This document shows positions 1 through 6,200 of a DNA stretch of 8,991 nt, piece by piece. The notes under the pieces are model-generated. The model did not search any database. It was not told where the DNA came from and saw only the letters and a program-made list of their open reading frames with translations. Location: the NCBI GenBank assembly GCA_946626015.1, contig CAMOTT010000077.1, positions 1-8,991 on the forward strand, given 5' to 3'. Each line of letters opens with the position of its first letter. The first letter of the stretch is position 1. The stretch is from an uncultured Clostridia bacterium. GTDB lineage: Bacteria; Bacillota; Clostridia; Oscillospirales; Acutalibacteraceae. Both the position numbers and the translations under genes were made by a program.

Positions 1-629
1 GCAGGCTCCGAATAATATCTGCCCGTGTATGTTTTGTAATCCTTAAAGCCCCTGTTGTCGTGGTTGCCGAGAGCCATCATAAAAGGAACGCTTTCGGCTA
101 TACCTGTAAGTCCGCTGAACAGACCGTTCCACTGAACCTCATGCTGACCGCAATCCGTATTGTCTCCGCCGGTGAGTATAAAGGCTGTGTCCGGATGCTC
201 CCTGAGAACAGATTTTATGAATTTATTGAACCCGGAATAATCGGGGCAATCAAAGGGATCGTTTTTCTGCTGGTCGGAAACACAGATAAACTTGAACCTT
301 TTGATCTCCTCGGGCGCGGTTTTAAAGCTGAATTCTTCGCTGCGTTCGTCCTTGCCGCCGCAGGTGTAAAAATATTCGGTGCCGGGCTCCAGACCGGTAA
401 GCTTGACCCAAAATATATTGCTTATATCGATATCGCTCTCAAAGACCTTTGCAACGGCCTCCGCTCGCTTTGTTTCTCCTCCGTTTTTGCGGTACTCCAC
501 ATACCCTTCCGTTACCTCTGCGCAGGTTCTCCATGTTATGCTCATGGAGGTGCGCACATCGTCTGCAAAGCTCACCATAATGTGATCCGGCTTTACCGCA
601 GAGCCTCTGACAGGTTTTTCTTTAATCAT
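1..629 (-). CDS. Purple-acid-phosphatase-like metallophosphoesterase (partial, C-terminus beyond the left edge)
   Basis: Seen: reading leftward from an ATG at 629, the frame stays open to the edge (209 codons). Residues ~13-104 form a fibronectin-III-like domain of the purple acid phosphatase N-terminal type (SMSITWRT, YVEYRKNG, LTGLEPGTEYFYTCGG). The calcineurin-like phosphoesterase core begins at ~112, with metal-binding motifs D119 in VSDQQ, GGDNTD at 154-159 and GNHD at 188-191. The remaining His motifs would lie outside the window. Known: such enzymes use a two-metal centre to hydrolyse phosphate monoesters or diesters. There is no signal peptide, which is unusual because many purple acid phosphatases are exported, so a cytoplasmic location is inferred. 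The start lies inside the end of the upstream repair gene (8-base overlap, ATGATTAA), with GAGGA about 9 bases upstream, so translational coupling is likely. The substrate is unknown. Confidence 0.85.
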   Translation of the reverse strand, partial: MIKEKPVRGSAVKPDHIMVSFADDVRTSMSITWRTCAEVTEGYVEYRKNGGETKRAEAVAKVFESDIDISNIFWVKLTGLEPGTEYFYTCGGKDERSEEFSFKTAPEEIKRFKFICVSDQQKNDPFDCPDYSGFNKFIKSVLREHPDTAFILTGGDNTDCGQHEVQWNGLFSGLTGIAESVPFMMALGNHDNRGFKDYKTYTGRYYSEP

Positions 630-1344
630 AAATCAAATCCTCACTTTTTTCGATTTTCAGCTTAAGTGGTTTTATTTCAGCTTTCAGCTCGCCGCTTATG
701 CGGTAGCTTTCAATGGCCTTTTGTATGGTCTTGTTGTGAACCCAGGGATCAAGCTTTTGTTCTGTGATATAAGGCAGCGCCGCGTCCCGCTGCTTTGCAA
801 GGGCGGTGGCAAAATACCAGGCTGCCATCATCTTGACATAATATTTTTTTGACTTTATACCGGCAACCAGTTCAAGCATTTCCGGCTTGAAATTATCGTC
901 AAGATAAAAACACATCAGCATTTCTATCCCGAAACGCACGGTGTAGGTATGCTCTGACCTGAGCCAGATAAGGATCATTTCATAAAGCTCCGGCAGATGC
1001 TTTTTGAACACCTTTGGGGTTATTGTGTCACAGGTCGCCCAGTTGTCGATATAGGGCAAAAACCGCTCCAGCTCCCCTATCGTCCGATCATAATCCCTGC
1101 ACTGTTCGAGTATAAAGCCGTGCAGGCAGTTTTCCTCGTGATATTTATGCGGCAGGCATTTGATAAATTCATCGCCCTGAACGCTTCCGGCAAGTTCCTT
1201 TGCGTACCGTCGCAGATCCGGGGTGCGTACTCCGATGAATTTTTCCGCCGGCAGATTGGGTATAAGCTTTAAGGAAAAATCCCGGTATTTGAGATCCTGC
1301 ATTTCAAACAACTTTTTCTGAATGATTTTTTCAATGTTGTCCAT
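622..1344 (-). CDS. AlkD-like DNA alkylation repair protein
   Basis: A 240-residue all-helical protein of the DNA_alkylation (AlkD) family. These HEAT-repeat proteins bind DNA and, in characterised members, excise N3- or N7-alkylated purines in the cytoplasm. Seen: the family segments GVRTPDLRRYAKEL (38-51), YIDNWATCDTITPKVFKK (98-115), RFGIEMLMCFYLDD (137-150), YYVKMMAAWYFATALAK (168-184) and NKTIQKAIESYRIS (204-217). By comparison with Bacillus cereus AlkD, W102 and D106 keep the spacing of the active-site Trp109/Asp113 pair, and R137 may correspond to Arg148. The position matching Trp187 appears to be K209, so one aromatic wall of the pocket is missing; activity may therefore differ. The length is normal for the family. 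AGGAG lies 8 bases upstream of the ATG. It sits 21 bases after the phosphoesterase gene 1366-2997 and overlaps the next gene, so it is probably the middle gene of an operon. Confidence 0.9.
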   Translation of the reverse strand: MDNIEKIIQKKLFEMQDLKYRDFSLKLIPNLPAEKFIGVRTPDLRRYAKELAGSVQGDEFIKCLPHKYHEENCLHGFILEQCRDYDRTIGELERFLPYIDNWATCDTITPKVFKKHLPELYEMILIWLRSEHTYTVRFGIEMLMCFYLDDNFKPEMLELVAGIKSKKYYVKMMAAWYFATALAKQRDAALPYITEQKLDPWVHNKTIQKAIESYRISGELKAEIKPLKLKIEKSEDLIYD

Positions 1345-1365
1345 TTGAATACTCCTGTGGAAAGA

Positions 1366-2997
1366 TCAAAAGCTCCAACGCCGCAGACCTTTCAAAGCAT
1401 AAGTAAAGGTAAGCGAAACATAATATGTCAGCCGTTCCCAAACTGAAGCGGCAGCATCGGTAATGTTTCCGGCGCTATCCTGCGCAGAATAACCGGGAAG
1501 AGTCCCGTTGTTGTCGTCCACGCCGTCCGTATCGCAGGCAAAAGCAGCAATAAACGGAGCCGCAACCGCAAGAACAATGTAACCTGCAGCACCTATACCA
1601 ACAGGCGCGTATGCCCGGGGCAGGTCGGCAAACAGAGTGTGACGCAGGATCAAAACCAGCGACCGCAGCAGCAGCCGCACCTCCGGGCTGTCCATGGTCA
1701 GATCTTCTCCCCCGGCATAGTGCATGGCGACGACCTCCGTGGCCAGATCCCACGGGGTCTCGTACTCTGTCTCCGGCAGCTCAATACCATAGCTTGCCCC
1801 AAGGGCGTTCAGGCCGTTTTCACCAGAATAAGGCGTACCTGCAAGCTCTGGGATACGCCCGATGATCCGCATCAGCAAACCGTTTTCCGGCAAGCCAAGC
1901 TGTTCCGCACGGAGAGAACGGGTCAGACGGTACTTCACACCGGCTTTCAAAAAGCCCTTTGCGTACTCGTTAATACCCGCCTGCATCAGTTCAAGCTGAT
2001 CGGAAGTGTACCCCTCAACGGCGGTGGTCAGGGCATTTAAATCGATTTTATCCACGGTTTTTGCGGAATATTTTATAACGTCATCCTGCAGGGTAAACAG
2101 ACGGTATTGCAAGGGGTACATGGTCAGGGAAGTGACGGCGAAATCATAGATAAGATTGCCGCCGGGGCTTGTGAATTTTGCGCCGTCGCTGCAATGCTCA
2201 TGTCCGCTGACGCACAGCCGGATACCCGAATCCGCGAAACGCGCCGCTGTGGAGAAGTGGTTGCGGACAATAAAATTATGGCTGACGACACGCTGCATTG
2301 GCATATGATCCAAAAGATTATGATGCATCATCAATATGGGATATTTCCCTTCAATCCGCGCCTGACTTGCCTGAGCGCAGACCCAGTCCACCCGGGCTTT
2401 GCTCATACCGTCCTCGGTTGAGGCGTTGGGATCACAGCTGTCCAGAGCTATCAGGCGGTACTTTTCGTTCAGGTCAGCGGTGTAGGAACAGGTGGTTTCC
2501 TCAGCCGCAAGAGCCTCGTCATATCCGAATTCACGGTATATCTCCTTGAACGATGCCACGTCGCAGGCGGCGCCTGTTCCAAGATCGTGGTTGCCATTGA
2601 TAACGTAGACCTGTTTGCCGCTGGTCTGTTCAAACTGTCGCAGCTTTTCGGCAACTTCAAGATGCTCCTCGATAATACTGCGTCCGTTGTCCGCCAGATC
2701 TCCTGCTATCAGGACAAATTCCACCGTTTCATCCCCGGCGCACTGTTCAAGAAAAGCGTCTAAGATAAAGCCGCTTTCATCCTCCATTGCGGCGCGGCGA
2801 TTGGCGTACCAATAGATCGGATCGTCTATCTCCCCCTCAAGCACACTGCGCGGCTGGTTGTAATGGATATCCGAGGTCACCGCGAAGGAAACGGCTTTTT
2901 TATCCGCCGCAAACGTCTCAAGAGGGACAGCCGACGATATAAAGGAAAATAAGATGACCGCGCACAGAAACAGAGAAACAATTCTTTTATGTTTCAT
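1366..2997 (-). CDS. Secreted or membrane-associated calcineurin-like metallophosphoesterase
   Basis: A 543-residue protein. Residues 1-30 are a classic signal peptide: MKHKR, a hydrophobic core, then a likely signal peptidase I cut after TFA30. The phosphoesterase domain spans ~35-310 and carries the full metal-ligand set: D43xH45 (TSDIH), GDLADNG (99-105), GNHD (135-138), MMHHN (223-227) and GHEH (265-268). Known: this fold hydrolyses phosphoesters with two metal ions; the substrate cannot be read from sequence. Residues ~310-460 are a helical region without a family I recognise. Residues ~467-488 form a Gly/Ala-rich hydrophobic stretch that could be a membrane anchor. It is followed by an acidic, Asn-rich segment and an aromatic tail ending RRWSF. 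No LPXTG sorting motif is present. GGAGG lies about 10 bases before the ATG, and a promoter is at 3028-3057. It is the first gene of the minus-strand cluster. Confidence 0.9.
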   Translation of the reverse strand: MKHKRIVSLFLCAVILFSFISSAVPLETFAADKKAVSFAVTSDIHYNQPRSVLEGEIDDPIYWYANRRAAMEDESGFILDAFLEQCAGDETVEFVLIAGDLADNGRSIIEEHLEVAEKLRQFEQTSGKQVYVINGNHDLGTGAACDVASFKEIYREFGYDEALAAEETTCSYTADLNEKYRLIALDSCDPNASTEDGMSKARVDWVCAQASQARIEGKYPILMMHHNLLDHMPMQRVVSHNFIVRNHFSTAARFADSGIRLCVSGHEHCSDGAKFTSPGGNLIYDFAVTSLTMYPLQYRLFTLQDDVIKYSAKTVDKIDLNALTTAVEGYTSDQLELMQAGINEYAKGFLKAGVKYRLTRSLRAEQLGLPENGLLMRIIGRIPELAGTPYSGENGLNALGASYGIELPETEYETPWDLATEVVAMHYAGGEDLTMDSPEVRLLLRSLVLILRHTLFADLPRAYAPVGIGAAGYIVLAVAAPFIAAFACDTDGVDDNNGTLPGYSAQDSAGNITDAAASVWERLTYYVSLTFTYALKGLRRWSF

Positions 2998-3027
2998 AAC
3001 AGCCCGCCTCCATAATTATTTATTCTC

Positions 3028-3057
3028 ATTTTATCATAAGTTTTAACATAATATCAA
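3028..3057 (-). promoter_or_regulatory. Vegetative (sigma-A-type) promoter for the phosphoesterase/repair cluster
   Basis: On the minus strand, TTGATA (3052-3057) and TAAAAT (3028-3033) are separated by 18 bases. A TG one base before the -10 box gives an extended -10 (TGATAAAAT). The start of transcription would fall near 3021, about 24 bases before the ATG at 2997. Confidence 0.6.
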
Positions 3058-3089
3058 GTCTTGGGCCGGTAGAATATTTAAAACATCCC

Positions 3090-3118
3090 GTCATATCCTG
3101 CGGCCGTACTCATATAAT
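3090..3118 (+). promoter_or_regulatory. Candidate sporulation sigma-E-type promoter upstream of the SpoIIM-like gene
   Basis: Seen: GTCATATC at 3090-3097 and CATATAAT at 3111-3118, 13 bases apart. Known Bacillus subtilis sigma-E sites resemble K-M-ATATT and CATACAHT with about 14-15 bases between them. Here the -35 matches 6 of 7 positions and the -10 matches 7 of 8, with a spacer one base short. The -10 also contains TATAAT, so a sigma-A reading is possible, but no good TTGACA-like box lies 16-18 bases upstream. Transcription would start near 3125, about 29 bases before the ATG. Confidence 0.45.
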
Positions 3119-3153
3119 TTACAAGACAAGCTTAAAACGGAGGATGAGCAATT

Positions 3154-3792
3154 ATGAACGAACTTACCCGCGGCGCAAGGATCCCGGTAATCTCGCTCAA
3201 AGGCCTGACAGGTTTTTTGAGATCAAACAAAAGCCCTTTGGCAATAACAATCCTGTTTATAACAGGGATAATCCTGGGCACGATCACCATCAACAAGCAC
3301 AACGAATTTATTCTTATCAAAACAGCCGAGATATTCAAAGATTACCTTGCCGTACAGGCCGGGCAATCCCTGTTTGCGCTGTTTATGAACTCTGTATTCA
3401 AGTTTTCGATCTACATATTGATGATATATATACTTGGGCTATGCGCCATAGGCAGCCCCCTTATCTGCGCGCTGCCCCTGATCCGCGGACTTGGAGCCGG
3501 GCTTATTTCGGGCTATCTTTACAGCGCGTACGCTCTCAAAGGCATAGGCTACTGCGTTCTGATAATGTACCCCGGGCTGCTTATTTCAGTCTTTGCCATG
3601 ATAATCGGCTGCAGTAAAGGCATAGAGATGTCCTACGATCTGCTGAGAGCCGTAACCGCGGGACAACCGTGCGTCGAAACCGGGCTAAAGAAATACACCT
3701 CACGGTTTTTTGTGATACTTGCAGTCACCGTTGCCGCCGCCCTCGCCGACACGGTTTGCTACGCCCTGTTTATGAGGTTTTTCAATATGTGA
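3154..3792 (+). CDS. SpoIIM-like (stage II sporulation protein M family) membrane protein
   Basis: A 212-residue integral membrane protein. Hydrophobic spans lie at about 26-45 (PLAITILFITGIILGTITIN), 78-98, 104-125, 132-158 and 186-208, with a basic N-terminus. The central stretch GLCAIGSPLICALPLIRGLG, followed by GAGLISGYLYSAYALKGIG and a CVLIMYPGLLISVFAM helix, has the character of the SpoIIM/DUF95 family in Clostridia. Known: in Bacillus, SpoIIM works with SpoIID and SpoIIP in peptidoglycan remodelling that drives forespore engulfment. Neither partner is in this window, so a sporulation role is inferred from the family and from the sigma-E-like promoter at 3090-3118. The chosen ATG has GGAGG (3139-3143) 10 bases upstream. 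An ATG at 3144 in another frame opens only an unsupported overlapping frame. The gene stands alone and is closed by the terminator at 3808-3838. Confidence 0.65.
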   Translation: MNELTRGARIPVISLKGLTGFLRSNKSPLAITILFITGIILGTITINKHNEFILIKTAEIFKDYLAVQAGQSLFALFMNSVFKFSIYILMIYILGLCAIGSPLICALPLIRGLGAGLISGYLYSAYALKGIGYCVLIMYPGLLISVFAMIIGCSKGIEMSYDLLRAVTAGQPCVETGLKKYTSRFFVILAVTVAAALADTVCYALFMRFFNM

Positions 3793-3807
3793 TCAAGCAG
3801 TAAAAAT

Positions 3808-3838
3808 CCCCCTATGGCGATCAGCTCGCCGTAGGGGG
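3808..3838. terminator. Bidirectional intrinsic terminator
   Basis: A 13-bp stem (3808-3820 with 3826-3838, one G-U pair) with a five-base loop lies between two convergent genes. Rightward it is followed by a T-run at 3847-3852 after a short gap. Leftward it is followed at once by ATTTTTA (complement of 3801-3807), so it looks stronger for the minus-strand hydrolase gene, whose stop is only 18 bases away. Confidence 0.85.
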
Positions 3839-3855
3839 TTAAGTTGTTTTTTCCG

Positions 3856-4800
3856 TCAGGCTTCGGTCTTTTCAAGGTCTATGTACTTTGAAATAAAAGC
3901 GGTGACCTTTTCTTCGTACTGCTCCTTGGCGTCATAATAGCTGTAAGCGTGGACAGCTCCGGGCACCCACATGCAGTCCTTATCCTGCTGACAGGCCTCG
4001 TAGAGCCTCTTGCCCATATAAGTCGGCACAAAGTCGTCCGCCTCGCCGTGGATAAAGAGCATGGGGTTCTTTTCGTCCTTCATCTTGCCCTCCGGGTCGG
4101 AATCGCCGAAGAAATACCCCGCAATGAGCTTACACATAAGGCTGCAAACCAGGACGATGGGCTTGAAGTGGAAACCGATCATACCCTTAAGTGTCTCGCC
4201 TATCTGCTCAAAAGCATTGGTAAAGCCGCAATCCTCGATGGCAACCTTGACCTGCTCGGGGGGATTAGTCTCATTGACAAGCATTGTGGTGGCCGCGCCC
4301 ATGGAGATACCGTGGGTAACGATCTCGATATCCTCGCCAAATCTGTCAATAAGATAACGGAGCCACTGATGGATATCCTTGTAATCAAGGGCGCCGAAGC
4401 CTATCCATTTGCCGTCGCTTCTTCCGTGAGCCCTAAGATCCGGATACAGGCAGTTGAAGCCCAGGGTGTTGCGGTAAAACGGAAGCATATGGCTGAATTC
4501 ATCCGGGCCGTTACAGCAATAGCCGTGCACGAATACAACGTATTTATTTGAAGGCTTTTCGGGAGTCACGAGCCAGCCTCTGAGAGTCAGGCCGTCGGGA
4601 GAGACGATGGAAACATCCTCCGGATCAAGAGAGTAGAGATAGTCGTTGTTTTTCTTCCTGATCTGTTCGCGTTTTATATACCTTTCCTCAGTTTCGGGCT
4701 TTTTTGACTTGGGACGCTTGATGGCAAAGAGAAACGCCACATAAGATATAACGAGAAACAGAACCAAAATAACTATTACCGCAATTAAAACCCATCTCAT
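3856..4800 (-). CDS. Membrane-anchored alpha/beta hydrolase (YqkD-like)
   Basis: A 314-residue serine hydrolase. Residues 3-27 form a single N-terminal membrane segment (MRWVLIAVIVILVLFLVISY...), followed by a basic Lys/Arg-rich linker. The catalytic domain from ~60 shows the oxyanion-hole HG (92-93, VVFVHGYCCNG), DLRAHGRSDG (121-130), the nucleophile elbow GISMG with S166, the acid D255 in HGEADDFVP, and H284 in GAVHAYSYY. The triad is therefore complete. Known: relatives such as B. subtilis YqkD are esterase/peptidase-like proteins with poorly defined substrates. There is no clear lipoprotein box or cleavage site, so a signal anchor is more likely than secretion; the catalytic domain's side of the membrane is not certain. 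GAAGG lies 9 bases before the ATG. It is monocistronic, with a strong promoter at 4834-4862 and the shared terminator at 3808-3838. Confidence 0.88.
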   Translation of the reverse strand: MRWVLIAVIVILVLFLVISYVAFLFAIKRPKSKKPETEERYIKREQIRKKNNDYLYSLDPEDVSIVSPDGLTLRGWLVTPEKPSNKYVVFVHGYCCNGPDEFSHMLPFYRNTLGFNCLYPDLRAHGRSDGKWIGFGALDYKDIHQWLRYLIDRFGEDIEIVTHGISMGAATTMLVNETNPPEQVKVAIEDCGFTNAFEQIGETLKGMIGFHFKPIVLVCSLMCKLIAGYFFGDSDPEGKMKDEKNPMLFIHGEADDFVPTYMGKRLYEACQQDKDCMWVPGAVHAYSYYDAKEQYEEKVTAFISKYIDLEKTEA

Positions 4801-4833
4801 AAAAATAACCTTCTCTTTCTTGTTGTTTTGTTT

Positions 4834-4862
4834 ATTTTACACCCAACAACGCTTATAGTCAA
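4834..4862 (-). promoter_or_regulatory. Sigma-A-type promoter of the alpha/beta hydrolase gene
   Basis: On the minus strand, TTGACT (4857-4862), a 17-base spacer and TAAAAT (4834-4839). Transcription would begin near 4827, leaving a leader of about 27 bases before the ATG at 4800. Confidence 0.7.
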
Positions 4863-4926
4863 TATTTTAGATAAAAAAGCAACAAAAAATCGGGATTCTA
4901 CTAATTACTTTTTTGGCAGAGTGACA

Positions 4927-4955
4927 TTGCAATAGGTTTTTGTTAGGTGTATAAT
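4927..4955 (+). promoter_or_regulatory. Sigma-A-type promoter of the ATP synthase operon
   Basis: TTGCAA (4927-4932), a 17-base spacer and a perfect TATAAT (4950-4955). Transcription would begin near 4962, giving a leader of about 24 bases before the preferred ATG at 4986. It faces away from the hydrolase promoter, with 64 bases between the two -35 boxes. No riboswitch or operator-like repeat was recognised between them. Confidence 0.7.
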
Positions 4956-4968
4956 GTGAATATCAAAT

Positions 4969-4974
4969 AAAGGA
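4969..4974 (+). promoter_or_regulatory. Ribosome binding site that decides the first ATP-operon start
   Basis: AAAGGA lies 11 bases before the ATG at 4986. The ATG at 4974 overlaps this motif itself and has no other site upstream, so 4986 is preferred. Confidence 0.6.
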
Positions 4975-4985
4975 TGTTTTTCACG

Positions 4986-5252
4986 ATGATAGGTTCTGTT
5001 ATCGGTGTTGTCTGCGGTTTGTTGATATACCTGTCGCTCTCACGGTTATCCCTGAGTGTAACGCAAAAGGTCAAGGTATCTGTGCCCTATCTTCTGTTGG
5101 CAATACTGACGCCTGTTATCGGCCTTTTATTTTGCGCTGTTGTTCTTCGGGATGAACTGGTGTTTGCCGGCATAGGAATTGCGGCCTCTCTTGTGGTCGC
5201 CGCTTTGATAAACTTCGCTATCCACTGTTTTTCAAAAAACCATAAATCATAA
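4986..5252 (+). CDS. Small AtpI-like membrane protein, first gene of the ATP synthase operon
   Basis: An 88-residue hydrophobic protein with three predicted membrane spans, at about 2-20 (IGSVIGVVCGLLIYLSLS), 32-54 (VPYLLLAILTPVIGLLFCAV) and 58-82 (the last containing ALINFAIHCF). It has a short basic tail, KNHKS. Its place just before subunit a, and a final Gly/Ala-rich helix ending in an INF motif, match the position and style of AtpI (subunit I). AtpI is known to assist c-ring assembly or magnesium handling in some bacteria. Typical AtpI has four spans and about 110-130 residues, so this is a short or divergent version; the name rests mainly on context. A longer start at 4974 (92 residues) would overlap the ribosome binding site and is less likely. 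The stop is 18 bases before the start of subunit a. Confidence 0.7.
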   Translation: MIGSVIGVVCGLLIYLSLSRLSLSVTQKVKVSVPYLLLAILTPVIGLLFCAVVLRDELVFAGIGIAASLVVAALINFAIHCFSKNHKS

Positions 5253-5254
5253 GC

Positions 5255-5260
5255 AAAGGA
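5255..5260 (+). promoter_or_regulatory. Ribosome binding site that decides the subunit a start
   Basis: AAAGGA ends one base before the ATG at 5262, too close to serve it, but lies 10 bases before the in-frame ATG at 5271. Subunit a therefore most likely begins MKTADIV at 5271. Confidence 0.65.
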
Positions 5261-5270
5261 TATGAATAAA

Positions 5271-6170
5271 ATGAAAACTGCTGACATTGTCATGTTGGTT
5301 GTTGGCGTAGTTCTTGCCGTTGCCGGATATTTTCTCAGGCGGTCTGCCGTAAAGAAAATCTCCGCTGCGGAAAGTCCGCCTAAAAAACTTAAACGCAGCA
5401 AAAAGCTCTTTACCTTTATGACCGTTGCGGGTTCCTGGCTCACGGTTGTCGAGGCCTTGACCCTCATCTTCGGCACAGAGAAAAAGTCGCTGAACATTGA
5501 AATTTCACCGCCTCGTATGACGCTCTTTGGGTTCAGTATAAGCTCTTCGGTGGTACTTTCCTGGATAATCATACTGATACTTACCCTCATCGCAGTGCTG
5601 ATAAGGATCTTTGTTGTGCCTAAGATGACCAACGAGCCGAAAGGTATCCAGAATGTGCTTGAAACCATGGTGGAGTTTATTGAGAAATACATTCGCTCCC
5701 AGGTCAAGGGCATCGATGGGCTGGGCGCTTATATTTTCACCATCGCAGTTTATATGATCGCCTGCGCGGCCGCCGAGCTTTTCGGGTTCAGGGCTCCCAC
5801 GGCGGACATCACAATGACCTTCGGAATGGCTCTCATCACATTCTTTCTCATAAATTATTACGGTATCAAGCTTAGAGGCGTCGGCGGCCGTATAAAAGGA
5901 CTTGCCTCCCCCTCTCCCCTTGTTTTTCCCATCAGGATAGTGTGTGATATGGCTGTGCCCGTATCAATGGCCTGCCGTCTTTTCGGCAATATGCTGGGCG
6001 GACTCATAGTTATGGATCTGCTTTACACTGCCCTGGGCAATAAAGCGGTGGGCATACCCAGCCTTTTCGGCCTTTATTTCAATGTTTTCCACCCGCTTAT
6101 TCAAGCGTTCATCTTTGTGACCCTTACATTGGCATTTATAAATGAAGCGGTGGAAACCGCGGAAGAATAA
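5271..6170 (+). CDS. atpB: ATP synthase F0 subunit a
   Basis: The 299-residue membrane subunit that forms the ion half-channels against the c-ring. Seen: the canonical part begins near residue 75 (NIEISPPRMTLFGFS). It continues through TM 96-115, the loop PKGIQNVLETMVEFIE (123-138), helix 153-172, APTADITMTFGMALITFF (175-192), and the essential helix with R236 in VSMACRLFGNMLGG, equivalent to E. coli Arg210. It ends with a helix at 272-293 (FHPLIQAFIFVTLTLAFINE). Odd: residues 1-72 are extra relative to most bacterial a subunits and contain two hydrophobic segments (about 5-21 and 47-67) split by a Lys-rich loop; their function is unknown. The start at 5271 is chosen for its ribosome binding site spacing; 5262 would add three residues. 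Subunit c follows after 30 bases. Confidence 0.95.
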   Translation: MKTADIVMLVVGVVLAVAGYFLRRSAVKKISAAESPPKKLKRSKKLFTFMTVAGSWLTVVEALTLIFGTEKKSLNIEISPPRMTLFGFSISSSVVLSWIIILILTLIAVLIRIFVVPKMTNEPKGIQNVLETMVEFIEKYIRSQVKGIDGLGAYIFTIAVYMIACAAAELFGFRAPTADITMTFGMALITFFLINYYGIKLRGVGGRIKGLASPSPLVFPIRIVCDMAVPVSMACRLFGNMLGGLIVMDLLYTALGNKAVGIPSLFGLYFNVFHPLIQAFIFVTLTLAFINEAVETAEE

Positions 6171-6200
6171 TATCAACAAATATTTAGGAGGAATTTTATT

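Noticed and set aside
60..665. 201-codon plus-strand open frame
   Set aside because: It lies opposite the purple-acid-phosphatase-like gene, whose minus-strand translation has clear family motifs; the plus-strand product resembles nothing and crosses the start of that gene.
3001..3153. Shared operator between the divergent phosphoesterase and SpoIIM-like genes
   Set aside because: No convincing inverted repeat overlaps the two promoters.
3949..4551. 200-codon plus-strand open frame
   Set aside because: It is antisense to the alpha/beta hydrolase, which has a complete catalytic triad, promoter and ribosome binding site on the minus strand.
4801..4985. Possible riboswitch or attenuator in the longest intergenic region
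   Set aside because: It is AT-rich and fully accounted for by two divergent promoters; no stable hairpin followed by a T-run, and no aptamer I recognise.
5087..5713. 208-codon minus-strand open frame
   Set aside because: It is antisense to the AtpI-like gene and subunit a; its product has no recognisable motif.
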